Assembly: GCF_018919205.1 (NCBI RefSeq)
Contig: NZ_JAHLQN010000001.1
Location: 2,728,001-2,792,000 of the forward strand
DNA length: 64,000 bases
Origin: Dysosmobacter acutus
Lineage (GTDB): Bacteria; Bacillota; Clostridia; Oscillospirales; Oscillospiraceae
Direction of reading: 5' to 3'
Shown here: piece by piece, positions 16,186 through 24,059 of the stretch
Numbering within the stretch: position 1 is the stretch's first letter
How the letters are laid out: each line of letters opens with the position of its first letter
Program-made: the position numbers and the translations under genes
Notes under the pieces: generated by a model
Database searches by the model: none
Told to the model about the DNA's origin: nothing
The model's input: only the letters and a program-made list of their open reading frames with translations

Positions 16186-16518
16186 TCAGTCCTTCAGATC
16201 CCTTTGGAAGCATACCTGGCCGTCCTTGCCGTACAGCGCCGCATCAAACCCGGCGTCAGACAGCAGCTGCGCCATATGTACGGCCTCCTCCAGCGCCCCG
16301 GTGGTGTACACCACCTCCGGCATGGCATTCAGCACCTGGGCCGCACGGTCGGCGGTATACCCACAGACCTCCCGCAGGGCGGCCACCGCTGTGGCGGCGC
16401 TGCTGTGGCGGCCCTGTACCGTCACTTTGTACTCCTCCGGTACATAGCCGCAGATAGGGCAGGCCTGCACTGCATCCGGAATCTCTTTGCCACATTTCGG
16501 ACAGTTGTTCATAGCCAT
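16186..16518 (-). CDS. Zinc-ribbon protein with an L7/L12-C-terminal-like domain
   Basis: A 110-residue two-part protein. An N-terminal zinc ribbon has Cys6/Cys9 and Cys20/Cys23 (CPKCGKEIP and CPICGYVP). After a short linker, residues 38-102 resemble the fold of the ribosomal L7/L12 C-terminal domain (ALREVCGYTADRAAQVLNAM, then TTGALEEAVHMAQLLSDAG). No function is known; such domain pairs in clostridia are usually annotated as hypothetical. GAGGTGG precedes the ATG; a second ATG two codons later is possible. It is a single-gene unit with a terminator of its own. Confidence 0.7.
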   Translation of the reverse strand: MAMNNCPKCGKEIPDAVQACPICGYVPEEYKVTVQGRHSSAATAVAALREVCGYTADRAAQVLNAMPEVVYTTGALEEAVHMAQLLSDAGFDAALYGKDGQVCFQRDLKD

Positions 16519-16753
16519 GATACCACCTCATCCTATTAGATTACTGCAAGTATACCACACTTTCCCTGCAAATAGCAATCCGAAGCTTTGAAATCTCACT
16601 TACTTTTCAAGATATCCCAGTCCGGTTTCCGATTCCTCCGTCAAATCAGTTCGCGTCCGGACGGCAAAGGCCCCTGAGCGGTTACGATTTTGTCTCCTTT
16701 CGATATCAGTGAAGCTCCCGGTCATCAACCAAATGTGGAGCAGCGCAAAATAA

Positions 16754-16782
16754 AGATGCCGCCGTATGTTGCGGCGGCATCT
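16754..16782 (-). terminator. Terminator of the DUF2156-GNAT gene
   Basis: An 11-base stem (AGATGCCGCCG / CGGCGGCATCT) with a 7-base loop, three bases past the stop codon and followed on the minus strand by TTTATTTTG. The rest of the 260-base gap to the zinc-ribbon gene shows nothing I can support. Confidence 0.8.
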
Positions 16783-16784
16783 GC

Positions 16785-18197
16785 TCAGACCACTTTCTGG
16801 AAGTAATAAAATGTGTCGTCCTGTCCGTTGGGCCGCATGCAGGAGGCCAGCATCTTCCGGGAGGCCTCATTCTCATGGAAGCATTTCGCCACAATCCGCG
16901 CCAGGTGGACCTTGTAGAGCCCCCACTCCGCCACGGCGGTGAAGGCCTCTGTTCCGTAGCCATGGCCTGCGTACTCCGGCGCAATGCGGCACCCAAGCTC
17001 CGCGCCGCCCCGGTAGTCGAACCGGTACAAAATGGCCTCGCCGATCATCTTCCCCTCCAGGCGCACGGCAAAGTTGACGGCTCTGCGCTTTTCAAAGTCC
17101 GCCTGGGCGATGCGCAGGAAGCTGTCTTCACACAGTTCGCCCTCCACGCCGGCGGGGTCGTCATAGCCCCACCAGCGGTTCCGGTCCCGGTCCATGCACA
17201 GCTTGTAGTAGGGCTCCGCATCCTCCTGCGTGATGGCGGACAGCGTCAGCCGCTGTGTCCGCAGCTCCGGAATCTGAGGCACATGGATCAGCTCGTTGGC
17301 CGGCTCAAAACAGTATTTCGGCGCAAGCTTCACCGGCAGGTACTGCAGCTTGGAGGTTCGCAGCCCCCGGTCGGCGGCATCGTCCTCCCGGTTGATATAG
17401 CGGGCCCGCTCGCTGTAGCGCGCGCCGTCGGAAAATGCCTGGGCAAAGGCCTGCACCGTGGCGGGGTAAACCCCCTCATAGCCGTAGAGCGCCTTCTCGA
17501 TGTGGACGATCAGCGTATCCCCGCAGCGTTCCCCTAAGGCAAGAGAGATCAGGCGCCCGTTCAGCTCCATGCCTCCGGCGCAGAACCAGGGCTTCCCGGC
17601 AAGAGCCATGGTCCGTTTGGCATAGCGCAGCTCGCTTTTCGCCTTCTTGTCGTCCTTGGTGAACACCGCGTCGTAGTCCGCCCAAAATCCGTCGATGAGG
17701 GCAGAGTCGTCATGCGTCAGCACCCGAAACACGGCGTCGGGACAGGCGGCGCGGAATTTGTTGATGTGATTGCGCTGGCCGGAGTACTTCCGCCCGGCAA
17801 AGGTGCCAAGAGCATCCGCATCATAGAGATAGTCCCGCCAGGTCCGCAGGTTGCTGATCTTCACATAGGGATAGCGGGTCATCAGCCCCGCCGCCTTGCA
17901 GTCCGGCACCACGGAGATCACCGGAGCGATCCCCTGCTCCAGGCACCAGGTTTCAATGGCCGTCAGCGCCGCATCCTCATCCCCCTCCGGGCCGGGCACC
18001 GGATAATCGAACACAGTCTGGCCCTGGTGGAGGTTTTTCACAATCAGGCAGCCCGCCTCTTCCGCATACATGGGGTGGAGTTCATCCCGCCACATCATTT
18101 TGGTTCCAACCGAGTATTCGCACAGCCCATAAGAGCAGTTGCGGTAATATCTGCGGAGCTTGGCTCCGTCACTGTTCGTTACCTTCTTAAATATCAA
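16785..18197 (-). CDS. Fusion of a DUF2156 (MprF-C-terminal-like) domain and a GNAT acetyltransferase
   Basis: A 470-residue protein of two catalytic-type domains. Residues 1 to about 300 match DUF2156, the acyl/aminoacyl-transferase fold shared with the soluble part of lysyl-phosphatidylglycerol synthase (segments YSGQRNHINKFRA, KKAKSELRYAKRTM, GGMELNGRLISLALGE). Residues about 310-470 form a RimJ/RimL-type GNAT acetyltransferase with the acetyl-CoA loop in CRIAPEYAGHGYGTEAF. Stand-alone DUF2156 proteins are common; the GNAT fusion is less so. The start appears to be TTG with AAGGTG eight bases upstream, as no closer ATG has a ribosome site. Acceptors are unknown. Confidence 0.78.
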   Translation of the reverse strand: MIFKKVTNSDGAKLRRYYRNCSYGLCEYSVGTKMMWRDELHPMYAEEAGCLIVKNLHQGQTVFDYPVPGPEGDEDAALTAIETWCLEQGIAPVISVVPDCKAAGLMTRYPYVKISNLRTWRDYLYDADALGTFAGRKYSGQRNHINKFRAACPDAVFRVLTHDDSALIDGFWADYDAVFTKDDKKAKSELRYAKRTMALAGKPWFCAGGMELNGRLISLALGERCGDTLIVHIEKALYGYEGVYPATVQAFAQAFSDGARYSERARYINREDDAADRGLRTSKLQYLPVKLAPKYCFEPANELIHVPQIPELRTQRLTLSAITQEDAEPYYKLCMDRDRNRWWGYDDPAGVEGELCEDSFLRIAQADFEKRRAVNFAVRLEGKMIGEAILYRFDYRGGAELGCRIAPEYAGHGYGTEAFTAVAEWGLYKVHLARIVAKCFHENEASRKMLASCMRPNGQDDTFYYFQKVV

Positions 18198-18612
18198 AAT
18201 AGTGCACCTTTTTCTTTCTATATTGCGCTTATAAGCGATCTTCTGATCAACCGGCTTTCGCTTTCAGCGGACCGCCGTCTGATTGGTCTATCATACCACA
18301 GAACCGAAGCTCCCCGAAGATGCAGCTGCAACAGTTATAAAAAGCAGCGCTCCGGCGAAGGTCTCCTTTTCCATAGCATCCCGCATCCGGGGCGGAATAT
18401 GCCTGCCGCCCTTCATGTGATGCACGCGGGTATCCTCTCATAAGACCGTTTTGCTTCAGGAGCCATTATACCTCCGGTGTTGCATTCCGGCAAGTCAAAT
18501 CCCGCTTTTTTCCCTGATTTTTCCTTGAAATCGCCCAATTTGCAGTTCAGCGGCAGGGATTCCGCCCCGCTGCTTCAACGCACCGGCCCGGTGCGGATAG
18601 GTCGGCAGCGCC
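18198..18612. other. Intergenic stretch of about 415 bases without a recognisable gene
   Basis: No open frame with a ribosome site and no known RNA was found. A perfect 12-base palindrome CGCTTATAAGCG (18226-18237) lies 30 bases before the start of the DUF2156-GNAT gene and could be an operator. A weak inverted pair CAGCGG...CCGCTG near 18550-18575 could act as a terminator for the esterase gene. Confidence 0.4.
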
Positions 18613-19398
18613 TCAGTCCACAGTATCCCGGAGCACATCGTCCAAAAAGGCGCGCATGCGCGCGAAATCCGCCCTGGCCTGGTTCCCTCCCGCCAGGACA
18701 TAGCAGTGGCCCTTGCCCGGGGCCACCGTGAGCTCACACCGGCCGCCCGCGTCTATAATCCCCTGACAAAGCCGCTCAGCGTCGGAGCGCAGCAGCTCCT
18801 CCCCACCGGCGAAGAGCAGCGCTGGTGGCAGGCCGGCAAGACCGCCGAAGAGGGGGGAAATGGCCCGCAGCTCCAGTTTCCCGCCATATTGTTCCGCCCA
18901 CCGCGCCAGATCCTCTCCGGATAAGAAGCCGTCGAATCCCCCGCAAGTGCGGGTCAGATCCACCCAAGGCGACAGGGCTATCCACCCCGCGGGCAGTGGA
19001 AGTCCACTGTCCCGCAGCCGCTGGCAAAGGGCCAGCGCCAATCCGCCGCCGGAGGAGTCGCCCACAAAGGCGGTTTTCTCCGGCGCCGTCCCCTCCCGCC
19101 AAAGCGCAAGGCAGGCCGCCTCCGCATCCTCTGCCGCGGCGGGGCAGGGATGCTCCGGCGCCAGACGGTAGTCCACGCAGCGGACGCACCGTCCGGTCTG
19201 CCCGGCTATCAGGCCGGCCACCGACTCCATGTAGGCTCCATCACCGGAGACGAATCCCCCGCCGTGGAGGTAGAGCAGGGTTCCTGTCCCCGATTTGCCG
19301 CCCGGCCGGAAATACCGGTCGCGCGCCCGCCTCTGGTTCAGCCGCTCCAGCCGCCGGGCCACCGCCTGCTGGCGGTTTTGCAGCGTCTCACTCTCCAT
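18613..19398 (-). CDS. Alpha/beta hydrolase fold-3 esterase (hormone-sensitive-lipase family)
   Basis: A 261-residue esterase-like protein. HGGGF at residues 45-49 forms the oxyanion hole, GDSSGGG at 113-119 carries the nucleophile Ser115, and the base is His in GKGHCYV near the C-terminus. The acid is less certain: the usual Asp region reads FAGGEELLRSDAE, so Glu or a shifted Asp would serve. The protein is shorter than most family members, lacking a long N-terminal cap. The substrate is probably a short-chain ester, by family knowledge only. It is a single leftward gene with GGAAG-like ribosome site. Confidence 0.8.
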   Translation of the reverse strand: MESETLQNRQQAVARRLERLNQRRARDRYFRPGGKSGTGTLLYLHGGGFVSGDGAYMESVAGLIAGQTGRCVRCVDYRLAPEHPCPAAAEDAEAACLALWREGTAPEKTAFVGDSSGGGLALALCQRLRDSGLPLPAGWIALSPWVDLTRTCGGFDGFLSGEDLARWAEQYGGKLELRAISPLFGGLAGLPPALLFAGGEELLRSDAERLCQGIIDAGGRCELTVAPGKGHCYVLAGGNQARADFARMRAFLDDVLRDTVD

Positions 19399-19455
19399 TC
19401 CTCTTCCCCCTGTCTACCTCTATTATATGCCGGGGAAGCGCCCCGTCAAGATGAA

Positions 19456-19484
19456 AAACGGGCCGCGGAATCCGCAGCCCGTTT
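19456..19484 (-). terminator. Terminator of the DegV gene
   Basis: Imperfect hairpin AAACGGGC(C)GCGGA / TCCGC(A)GCCCGTTT followed on the minus strand by TTTTTCATC, a few bases after the stop. Confidence 0.8.
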
Positions 19485-19487
19485 CCT

Positions 19488-20327
19488 CTATTTTTCCCGC
19501 TCAATATAGGCCATGCCGTAGCAGCCCGGCCCGGCGTGGGTGCCGATCACGGCGCCCAACTCATCCATAACGCTGTTTTCAATGTGAAAGGCCCTGCAGC
19601 ACTTTTCCCGGTAGGCCGCCGCCGTCTCCAGCGCGTGGGAATGGGCAAAGGCCACGGGATACTGGTGGTCGATCAGATGGTGGTTCACAAAGCTGGTGGT
19701 GAACTCCAGGATTTTCTGTTTCCCCTTGACCTTCCCGATGGACTCCAGTTTCCCGTTTTCAAGGGAGACCACCGGAGAAATGCCAAGCATGGTCCCTAAG
19801 ACGGCGGTGGAGGCGGGAATCCGGCCGCCCATCTTCAGATACTTCAGGGTGTTGACAAAGGCCACGAATCGGACCCGCTTTTTCAGCGATTCGATTTCCC
19901 TTGCGATCTCCCCGGCGCCCAGGCCCCGCGCCCGCATGGCGGCGGCCTGCCGGACCAGCAGCCCCAGGCCAACCGTCGCATTCAGCGAATCCACCAGATG
20001 GATCTGCCTGCCGCCTAACATCTCCTTTGCAATGCAGGCGGACTGGAACGTGCCGCTGAGCTTTGAGGAGAGAAAGATGCCCACAATCTCGTCCTCCCGG
20101 TTTTCCTCAAACACGTCGCAAAACTCCGCCGGATTGACCTGCGCGGTCTTGGGCAGCACCTTGACACTGGCCTGCTTCTCGTAAAAAGCCTCCTTGCTGA
20201 TCTCCACGCCATCGCGGTAGATGCCGTCTTCAAAGATCACGCTGAGGGGGACCACCTCGACATTCAGCTCCTGCTGGGTTTTGAATTCCAAATCACAGGT
20301 GCTGTCGGTAATGATTCTGACTCCCAT
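19488..20327 (-). CDS. DegV family (FakB-like) fatty-acid-binding protein
   Basis: A 279-residue DegV-fold protein. Characterised members (FakB) hold a fatty acid for phosphorylation by the FakA kinase. The N-terminal ITDSTCDL, the middle SSKLSGTFQSA and the C-terminal GAVIGTHAGPGCYG are the expected lipid-head-binding motifs. GGAGG precedes the ATG by five bases. It is divergent from a MarR-type regulator, and a TTTGA-N3-TCAAA box lies at its predicted transcription start. This strengthens the link to fatty-acid metabolism. The kinase partner is not in the window. Confidence 0.88.
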   Translation of the reverse strand: MGVRIITDSTCDLEFKTQQELNVEVVPLSVIFEDGIYRDGVEISKEAFYEKQASVKVLPKTAQVNPAEFCDVFEENREDEIVGIFLSSKLSGTFQSACIAKEMLGGRQIHLVDSLNATVGLGLLVRQAAAMRARGLGAGEIAREIESLKKRVRFVAFVNTLKYLKMGGRIPASTAVLGTMLGISPVVSLENGKLESIGKVKGKQKILEFTTSFVNHHLIDHQYPVAFAHSHALETAAAYREKCCRAFHIENSVMDELGAVIGTHAGPGCYGMAYIEREK

Positions 20328-20369
20328 GGATACCTCCGTTGTCTGCCGCCGCGTTCAGCGCGCAGGTAC

Positions 20370-20439
20370 TTTGATTATCAAACGATCTATCCCATCATAT
20401 CAGGAAATTGAAAAAAATCAAGATATTTTGATTGACAAA
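20370..20439. promoter_or_regulatory. Two FabT-like boxes between the DegV and MarR genes
   Basis: TTTGATTATCAAA (20370-20382) is a perfect palindrome and TTTGATTGACAAA (20427-20439) differs from it by one base in an arm. Both fit the TTTGA-N3-TCAAA pattern bound by FabT, the MarR-family repressor of fatty-acid synthesis in low-GC Gram-positive bacteria. The first lies at the start of degV transcription, the second covers the -35 box of the MarR gene. Confidence 0.65.
20394..20421 (-). promoter_or_regulatory. Promoter of the DegV gene
   Basis: -35 TTGATT (20416-20421), 16-base spacer, -10 TATGAT (20394-20399), leftward. Confidence 0.55.
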
Positions 20440-20460
20440 CAAATATTTTTTTGGTTTAAT
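20432..20460 (+). promoter_or_regulatory. Promoter of the MarR-family gene
   Basis: -35 TTGACA (20432-20437), 17-base spacer, -10 TTTAAT (20455-20460). The -35 is part of the second FabT-like box, so the regulator can repress itself. Confidence 0.65.
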
Positions 20461-20498
20461 CAGACTGTGATTTTATGGGTAAGCGGGAGGTGAGGCGC

Positions 20499-20969
20499 GT
20501 GGACCAGTTTGAAACCGAATGCAATGACTTCCTGGTCAACGTGTTCGGCAGCATTTTGAAGGCGGAGGAGGAGATGATCCGCCGCAACCACGACGCGGAC
20601 ATCACCATCAGCGAGCTCCATCTGATCGCCGCGGTGGGCCGCCGTCCTGAAGGCTGCACCGTCAGCGAGCTGGCCGCGGCGCTGGATATCACCGCCTCCT
20701 CCGTCACCATCGCGGCCAACAAGCTGATGGCCAAGGAGTGCCTGCGCAAGCGGAAAAGTGAAAGCGACGGGCGCTCGGTCCGCCTCACGCTGACGCCCCG
20801 GGGCAAAAAGTTGTGCGCCTACCACGACAGCTTTCATCAGAAAATGGTGCAGGCCGTGTCCTCCCATCTGAATCCGGAGGAAAAGGCCGCGTTGATATCC
20901 AGCATGGAAAAGCTCAGCGCCTTTTTTGAAATAAAACACTTCCGCGCCCTTTTGGACGGGGAAACTTAA
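20499..20969 (+). CDS. MarR-family regulator, FabT-like by context
   Basis: A 156-residue winged-helix regulator. The HTH is at residues about 40-75 (TVSELAAALDITASSVTIAA), followed by the wing RKRKSESDGRSVRLTLTPRG, a clear MarR pattern. I chose GTG at 20499: it has GGGAGG eight bases upstream, whereas the in-frame ATG 24 bases earlier lies only about 15 bases from the predicted -10 and has no ribosome site. The palindromes in the shared promoter match FabT sites and the divergent gene encodes a fatty-acid-binding protein, so a role in sensing acyl chains is likely. No fab genes are next to it, so this remains inference. Confidence 0.85.
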   Translation: MDQFETECNDFLVNVFGSILKAEEEMIRRNHDADITISELHLIAAVGRRPEGCTVSELAAALDITASSVTIAANKLMAKECLRKRKSESDGRSVRLTLTPRGKKLCAYHDSFHQKMVQAVSSHLNPEEKAALISSMEKLSAFFEIKHFRALLDGET

Positions 20970-20972
20970 AAA

Positions 20973-21000
20973 GCGCGGGACCGCAGATGCGGTCCCGCGC
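20973..21000. terminator. Bidirectional terminator between the MarR gene and phoR
   Basis: A 12-base perfect stem (GCGCGGGACCGC / GCGGTCCCGCGC) with loop AGAT. T-rich tails lie on both sides (TTTTTAAG on the minus strand, CTATTTTTG on the plus strand), so it ends two convergent units. Confidence 0.88.
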
Positions 21001-21016
21001 CTTCCTATTTTTGAGG

Positions 21017-22663
21017 CTATCCTTTGAAGTGCAGCGTGAACGTGCTGCCCCGGCCCACCTCGCTCTCCACCTCCACGGACGCACCCAAGTAGAGGGCGCC
21101 GTGCTTAACAATGGAGAGGCCCAGTCCGGTCCCCTTGCTGCTGCGGCTTTTGTCCACCCGGTAAAACCGCTCAAAAATGCGGCTTTGCTGGTCCTTGGGG
21201 ATGCCGGCGCCGGTGTCGCTGACCGTGACTCTGGCGCCGCCCGCCTCCTTGCGCACCTCTACGGTGACGCTGCCGCCGGGGTGGTTGTAGGCCACGGCGT
21301 TGTCGCAGAGGTTATAAAGCATCTCCTCCACGATCTGTCCCACGCCCGGCACCGCCGCGTCCTCGCCCTCCACCTGGAAGGAGACCTGGGCGCGCCGGGC
21401 CGCGTCGGAGAGCTGCCGCGCCACCGACCGGCTTAAGGCCAGCAGCTCCACCTCTTCCCACTTGGCGCCGCTGTCGCCCTCGTCCAGGCGGCTGAGCTTG
21501 ATGATGTCCCCCACCATATCGATGAGCCGCTGGGTCTCCTTTCGGATGTTCCCTGCAAAGTGGCCCACATCCTCGCTCTTCACCATGCCGTTTTCAATAA
21601 TCTCCGCCGTGCCAAGGATGGAGGTCAGCGGCGTTTTCAGCTCATGTGACACGTTGGCGGTAAACTCGCGGCGCAGCGTCTCCCGCTGCTCCTTTTCCGT
21701 CACGTCTAAAATCACCAGCACCGCGCCGGCGACCTGCTCGCCCTCCCGCACGGGATTGGCAATGAGCTGCTCCACCCGGCCGTCCTTTTCCATGCGCTGC
21801 TCGCAGCGCTGGCCGTCCAGGGCGGATTCCACGGCGGAGCGCACCGCCCAGCTGCGGTTCAGGGTCAGGATGCTGACGCCGTCCGGCGCCTGGGCCTCCA
21901 GCAGCCGCAGCGCCGCGGAATTATAGGACAGGATGTTGGTGTTTCGGTCAACGATCAAAAAGCCCTCGCTCATGTTCTCCGTAATGGCGGTGAACTCCTT
22001 CTGGCGGCGGCGCAGCTCCTCCATCTGTCTGCCGATCACCTCGTTCTGACTGCGGATCCGGCCTAAGAGGGGAGCCAGCTCGTCATAGCACTCCCCCTCC
22101 TCCGGATGCTGAAGGTCCAGGGCGTTGATGGGCCGGATGATCTTCTGGGACAGCCGGGACGCCAGGAACAGTCCAAGGATCAGAGCTGCCAGCAGGATGA
22201 ACATGGCCGGCTGAAGCACTTGCAGCAGCAACACCCACACAGTGTACTTCTGGCTGGACACCCGCAGCACCGTGTTGTCGGAGAGGCGCTGGGCATAGTA
22301 GATGGCCTGCTGGGATAATGTGTCGGAATAGCGGGAGGACGTACCCGTTCCGCTCTCCATCGCCTGCCGGATTTCCTCCCGGCCGGCGTGGTTTTCCATG
22401 GCGGAGGCGTCCTCCCGGTTGTCATAAAGTACGCTTCCGTCAGAGTCGACCCAGGTGATGCGGCTGTTTCCGGGCTTCAGGCTCCGCAGATAGGTCTCTC
22501 CCTGCGCTATCACGCCCTGGGCAATGTATCCGGTCTCCGTGGCCAGCTCCGTCTCCAGCCGGGCGGTGAAATACTCATAGAGCACGCCCATGATCAGCGC
22601 CGTGGAGGCCAGCAGCACCGCCACGGAGGAGAGGACGATGGAGCGAAAAATTCGTTTTGTCAT
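21017..22663 (-). CDS. phoR: Sensor histidine kinase PhoR
   Basis: A 548-residue membrane kinase. Helices at about residues 8-30 and 142-169 bracket an extracellular sensor region; a short HAMP-like stretch and a PAS domain (about 220-330) follow. The HisKA motif ANVSHELKTPLTS has the phospho-accepting His340, and the ATPase part shows NLCDNAVAYN, DTGAGIP and GTGLGLSIVKHG. It overlaps the response-regulator gene by four bases. Position at the end of the pst-phoU operon identifies it as the phosphate sensor that works with the response regulator upstream of it. Confidence 0.9.
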   Translation of the reverse strand: MTKRIFRSIVLSSVAVLLASTALIMGVLYEYFTARLETELATETGYIAQGVIAQGETYLRSLKPGNSRITWVDSDGSVLYDNREDASAMENHAGREEIRQAMESGTGTSSRYSDTLSQQAIYYAQRLSDNTVLRVSSQKYTVWVLLLQVLQPAMFILLAALILGLFLASRLSQKIIRPINALDLQHPEEGECYDELAPLLGRIRSQNEVIGRQMEELRRRQKEFTAITENMSEGFLIVDRNTNILSYNSAALRLLEAQAPDGVSILTLNRSWAVRSAVESALDGQRCEQRMEKDGRVEQLIANPVREGEQVAGAVLVILDVTEKEQRETLRREFTANVSHELKTPLTSILGTAEIIENGMVKSEDVGHFAGNIRKETQRLIDMVGDIIKLSRLDEGDSGAKWEEVELLALSRSVARQLSDAARRAQVSFQVEGEDAAVPGVGQIVEEMLYNLCDNAVAYNHPGGSVTVEVRKEAGGARVTVSDTGAGIPKDQQSRIFERFYRVDKSRSSKGTGLGLSIVKHGALYLGASVEVESEVGRGSTFTLHFKG

Positions 22664-23334
22664 GTGCCTTCCCCTATTTTGTATCCAAATCCCCGGACGG
22701 TCTCAATGTACGCGCCGCACTCTTTCAGCTTCTGGCGCAATGTGCGGATATGTACATCCACCGTGCGGGTTTCTCCGTCAAAGTCATATCCCCAGACCCG
22801 GTCGATGAGCTGGGCCCGGGTAAAGACCACACCCCGGTTCTCCACCAGCAGACAGAGAATCTGGAACTCCTTCTGGGTCAGCACCACGTCTTCCCCATCT
22901 ACCCGGATCACGTGCTTTTCCGGACAAAGGTATAAGCTGCCCAGCCGGTACTCCCCCGGCGCCTTTTCCGTCCGCCGGAGGAGGGCCCTGATCCGGGACA
23001 GCAGCTCCAGCATACCAAAGGGCTTGGCCACATAGTCGTCGGCCCCGGCGTCCAGCCCCACCACCTTGTCGTACTCCGTCCCCTTGGCCGTAAGCAGGAT
23101 GATTGGTGTTTTCTCCGTGGCAGGGGCGGCGCGCAGCCGCTTGAGGATGTGGAGTCCATCCTCCTCAGGCAGCATCAAATCCAGAATCACCAGGGAGGGA
23201 GCCTTGTTCTCCACGGCCTTCCAGAACTGGGAGGGCAGGCCGAATCCGGCGGCCTCCATCCCCTGGCTCTTCAGCGTATAAATTACAAAATCCCGGATGC
23301 TGTCGTCGTCTTCCACCAGGTAGATCAATGACAA
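22660..23334 (-). CDS. phoP: Phosphate regulon response regulator PhoP/PhoB (OmpR family)
   Basis: A 224-residue two-domain regulator. The receiver has acidic residues Glu8-Asp10, phosphorylation site Asp52 (LDLMLPEED), Thr82 and Lys104 (KPF). The C-terminal OmpR/PhoB winged helix spans about residues 125-224, with TRAQLIDRVWGYDFDGETRT and VDVHIRTLRQKL. It overlaps phoR by the ATGA junction. TTTACA repeats upstream of pstS in this window are plausible binding sites, closing the regulatory loop. Confidence 0.9.
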   Translation of the reverse strand: MSLIYLVEDDDSIRDFVIYTLKSQGMEAAGFGLPSQFWKAVENKAPSLVILDLMLPEEDGLHILKRLRAAPATEKTPIILLTAKGTEYDKVVGLDAGADDYVAKPFGMLELLSRIRALLRRTEKAPGEYRLGSLYLCPEKHVIRVDGEDVVLTQKEFQILCLLVENRGVVFTRAQLIDRVWGYDFDGETRTVDVHIRTLRQKLKECGAYIETVRGFGYKIGEGT

Positions 23335-23365
23335 GTCCCCTTCCGTTTGAATCTTTTTTACGGCT

Positions 23366-24019
23366 TCAAATCAGCTGCTGGCCGTTGATCATCAGCTTAA
23401 ACTGCAGCCCTAACTTCTCCGCGGCTTTGCGGCAGAGAATCATGCGCTGCATAAAAATCTCAAAGTAGTCCATCAGCGAGCCGTAGCGGGTATCCACGCG
23501 CAGCCGCAGCCAGATGTAGGGCTGCTCGATCTCCAGCCGTGACTCCTCCACCGAGTAGTTCACCCGGTCGTGGATGTCAAACTGGGCCGGATCAGTGGCC
23601 CGGACGCGGCTTCTGCGCACGTCCGACTTATCCGCTAAGATCAGCGCCGCCGCCACGGCGTTGACCGCCACGCCGGTCCCCTCGTCGTGGTTCCCGATGG
23701 CGGTGACAATGGTGGCGATCTCCTCCGGCGGACAGTCCATGTGATCCAAAATGCGAAAGGCCATCACAGCCCCGCTCTGGGAGTGGTCCGCCCGGTTGAC
23801 CAGGTTCCCGATATCGTGCAGGTATCCGGCGATCCGCGCAAGCTCCACCTCCCGGGCGCTATAGCCCAGCGTCTCAAGGATATAGCGGGCCGTCTCGGCC
23901 ACCTTGGTCACGTGGGCAAAGCTGTGCTCCGTAAAGCCAAGGGCCGCCAAGGACTCATCCGCCCGCTCAATATACGTGCGGATCTCCTTGCTGTTTTTTA
24001 CCTCTTCAAAGCTCAGCAT
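23366..24019 (-). CDS. HD-domain phosphohydrolase-like protein
   Basis: A 217-residue protein with an N-terminal HD domain: His36 (FAHV), the doublet His68-Asp69 (YLHDIGN), His79 and later NHDEG supply metal ligands, a pattern of phosphohydrolases acting on nucleotides or cyclic nucleotides. The C-terminal third (RLRVDTRYGSLMDYFEIF) is not recognised. ATG at 24019 has AGAGGAGG upstream; the 36-codon longer reading overlaps phoU and is rejected. It lies between phoU and phoP in the same direction with small gaps, so it is expressed with the phosphate system. The substrate is unknown; a second messenger is possible. Confidence 0.82.
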   Translation of the reverse strand: MLSFEEVKNSKEIRTYIERADESLAALGFTEHSFAHVTKVAETARYILETLGYSAREVELARIAGYLHDIGNLVNRADHSQSGAVMAFRILDHMDCPPEEIATIVTAIGNHDEGTGVAVNAVAAALILADKSDVRRSRVRATDPAQFDIHDRVNYSVEESRLEIEQPYIWLRLRVDTRYGSLMDYFEIFMQRMILCRKAAEKLGLQFKLMINGQQLI

Positions 24020-24059
24020 GGGAAACTCCTCCTCTTTGCGGCGGAGTTTTCCCGCCGCC

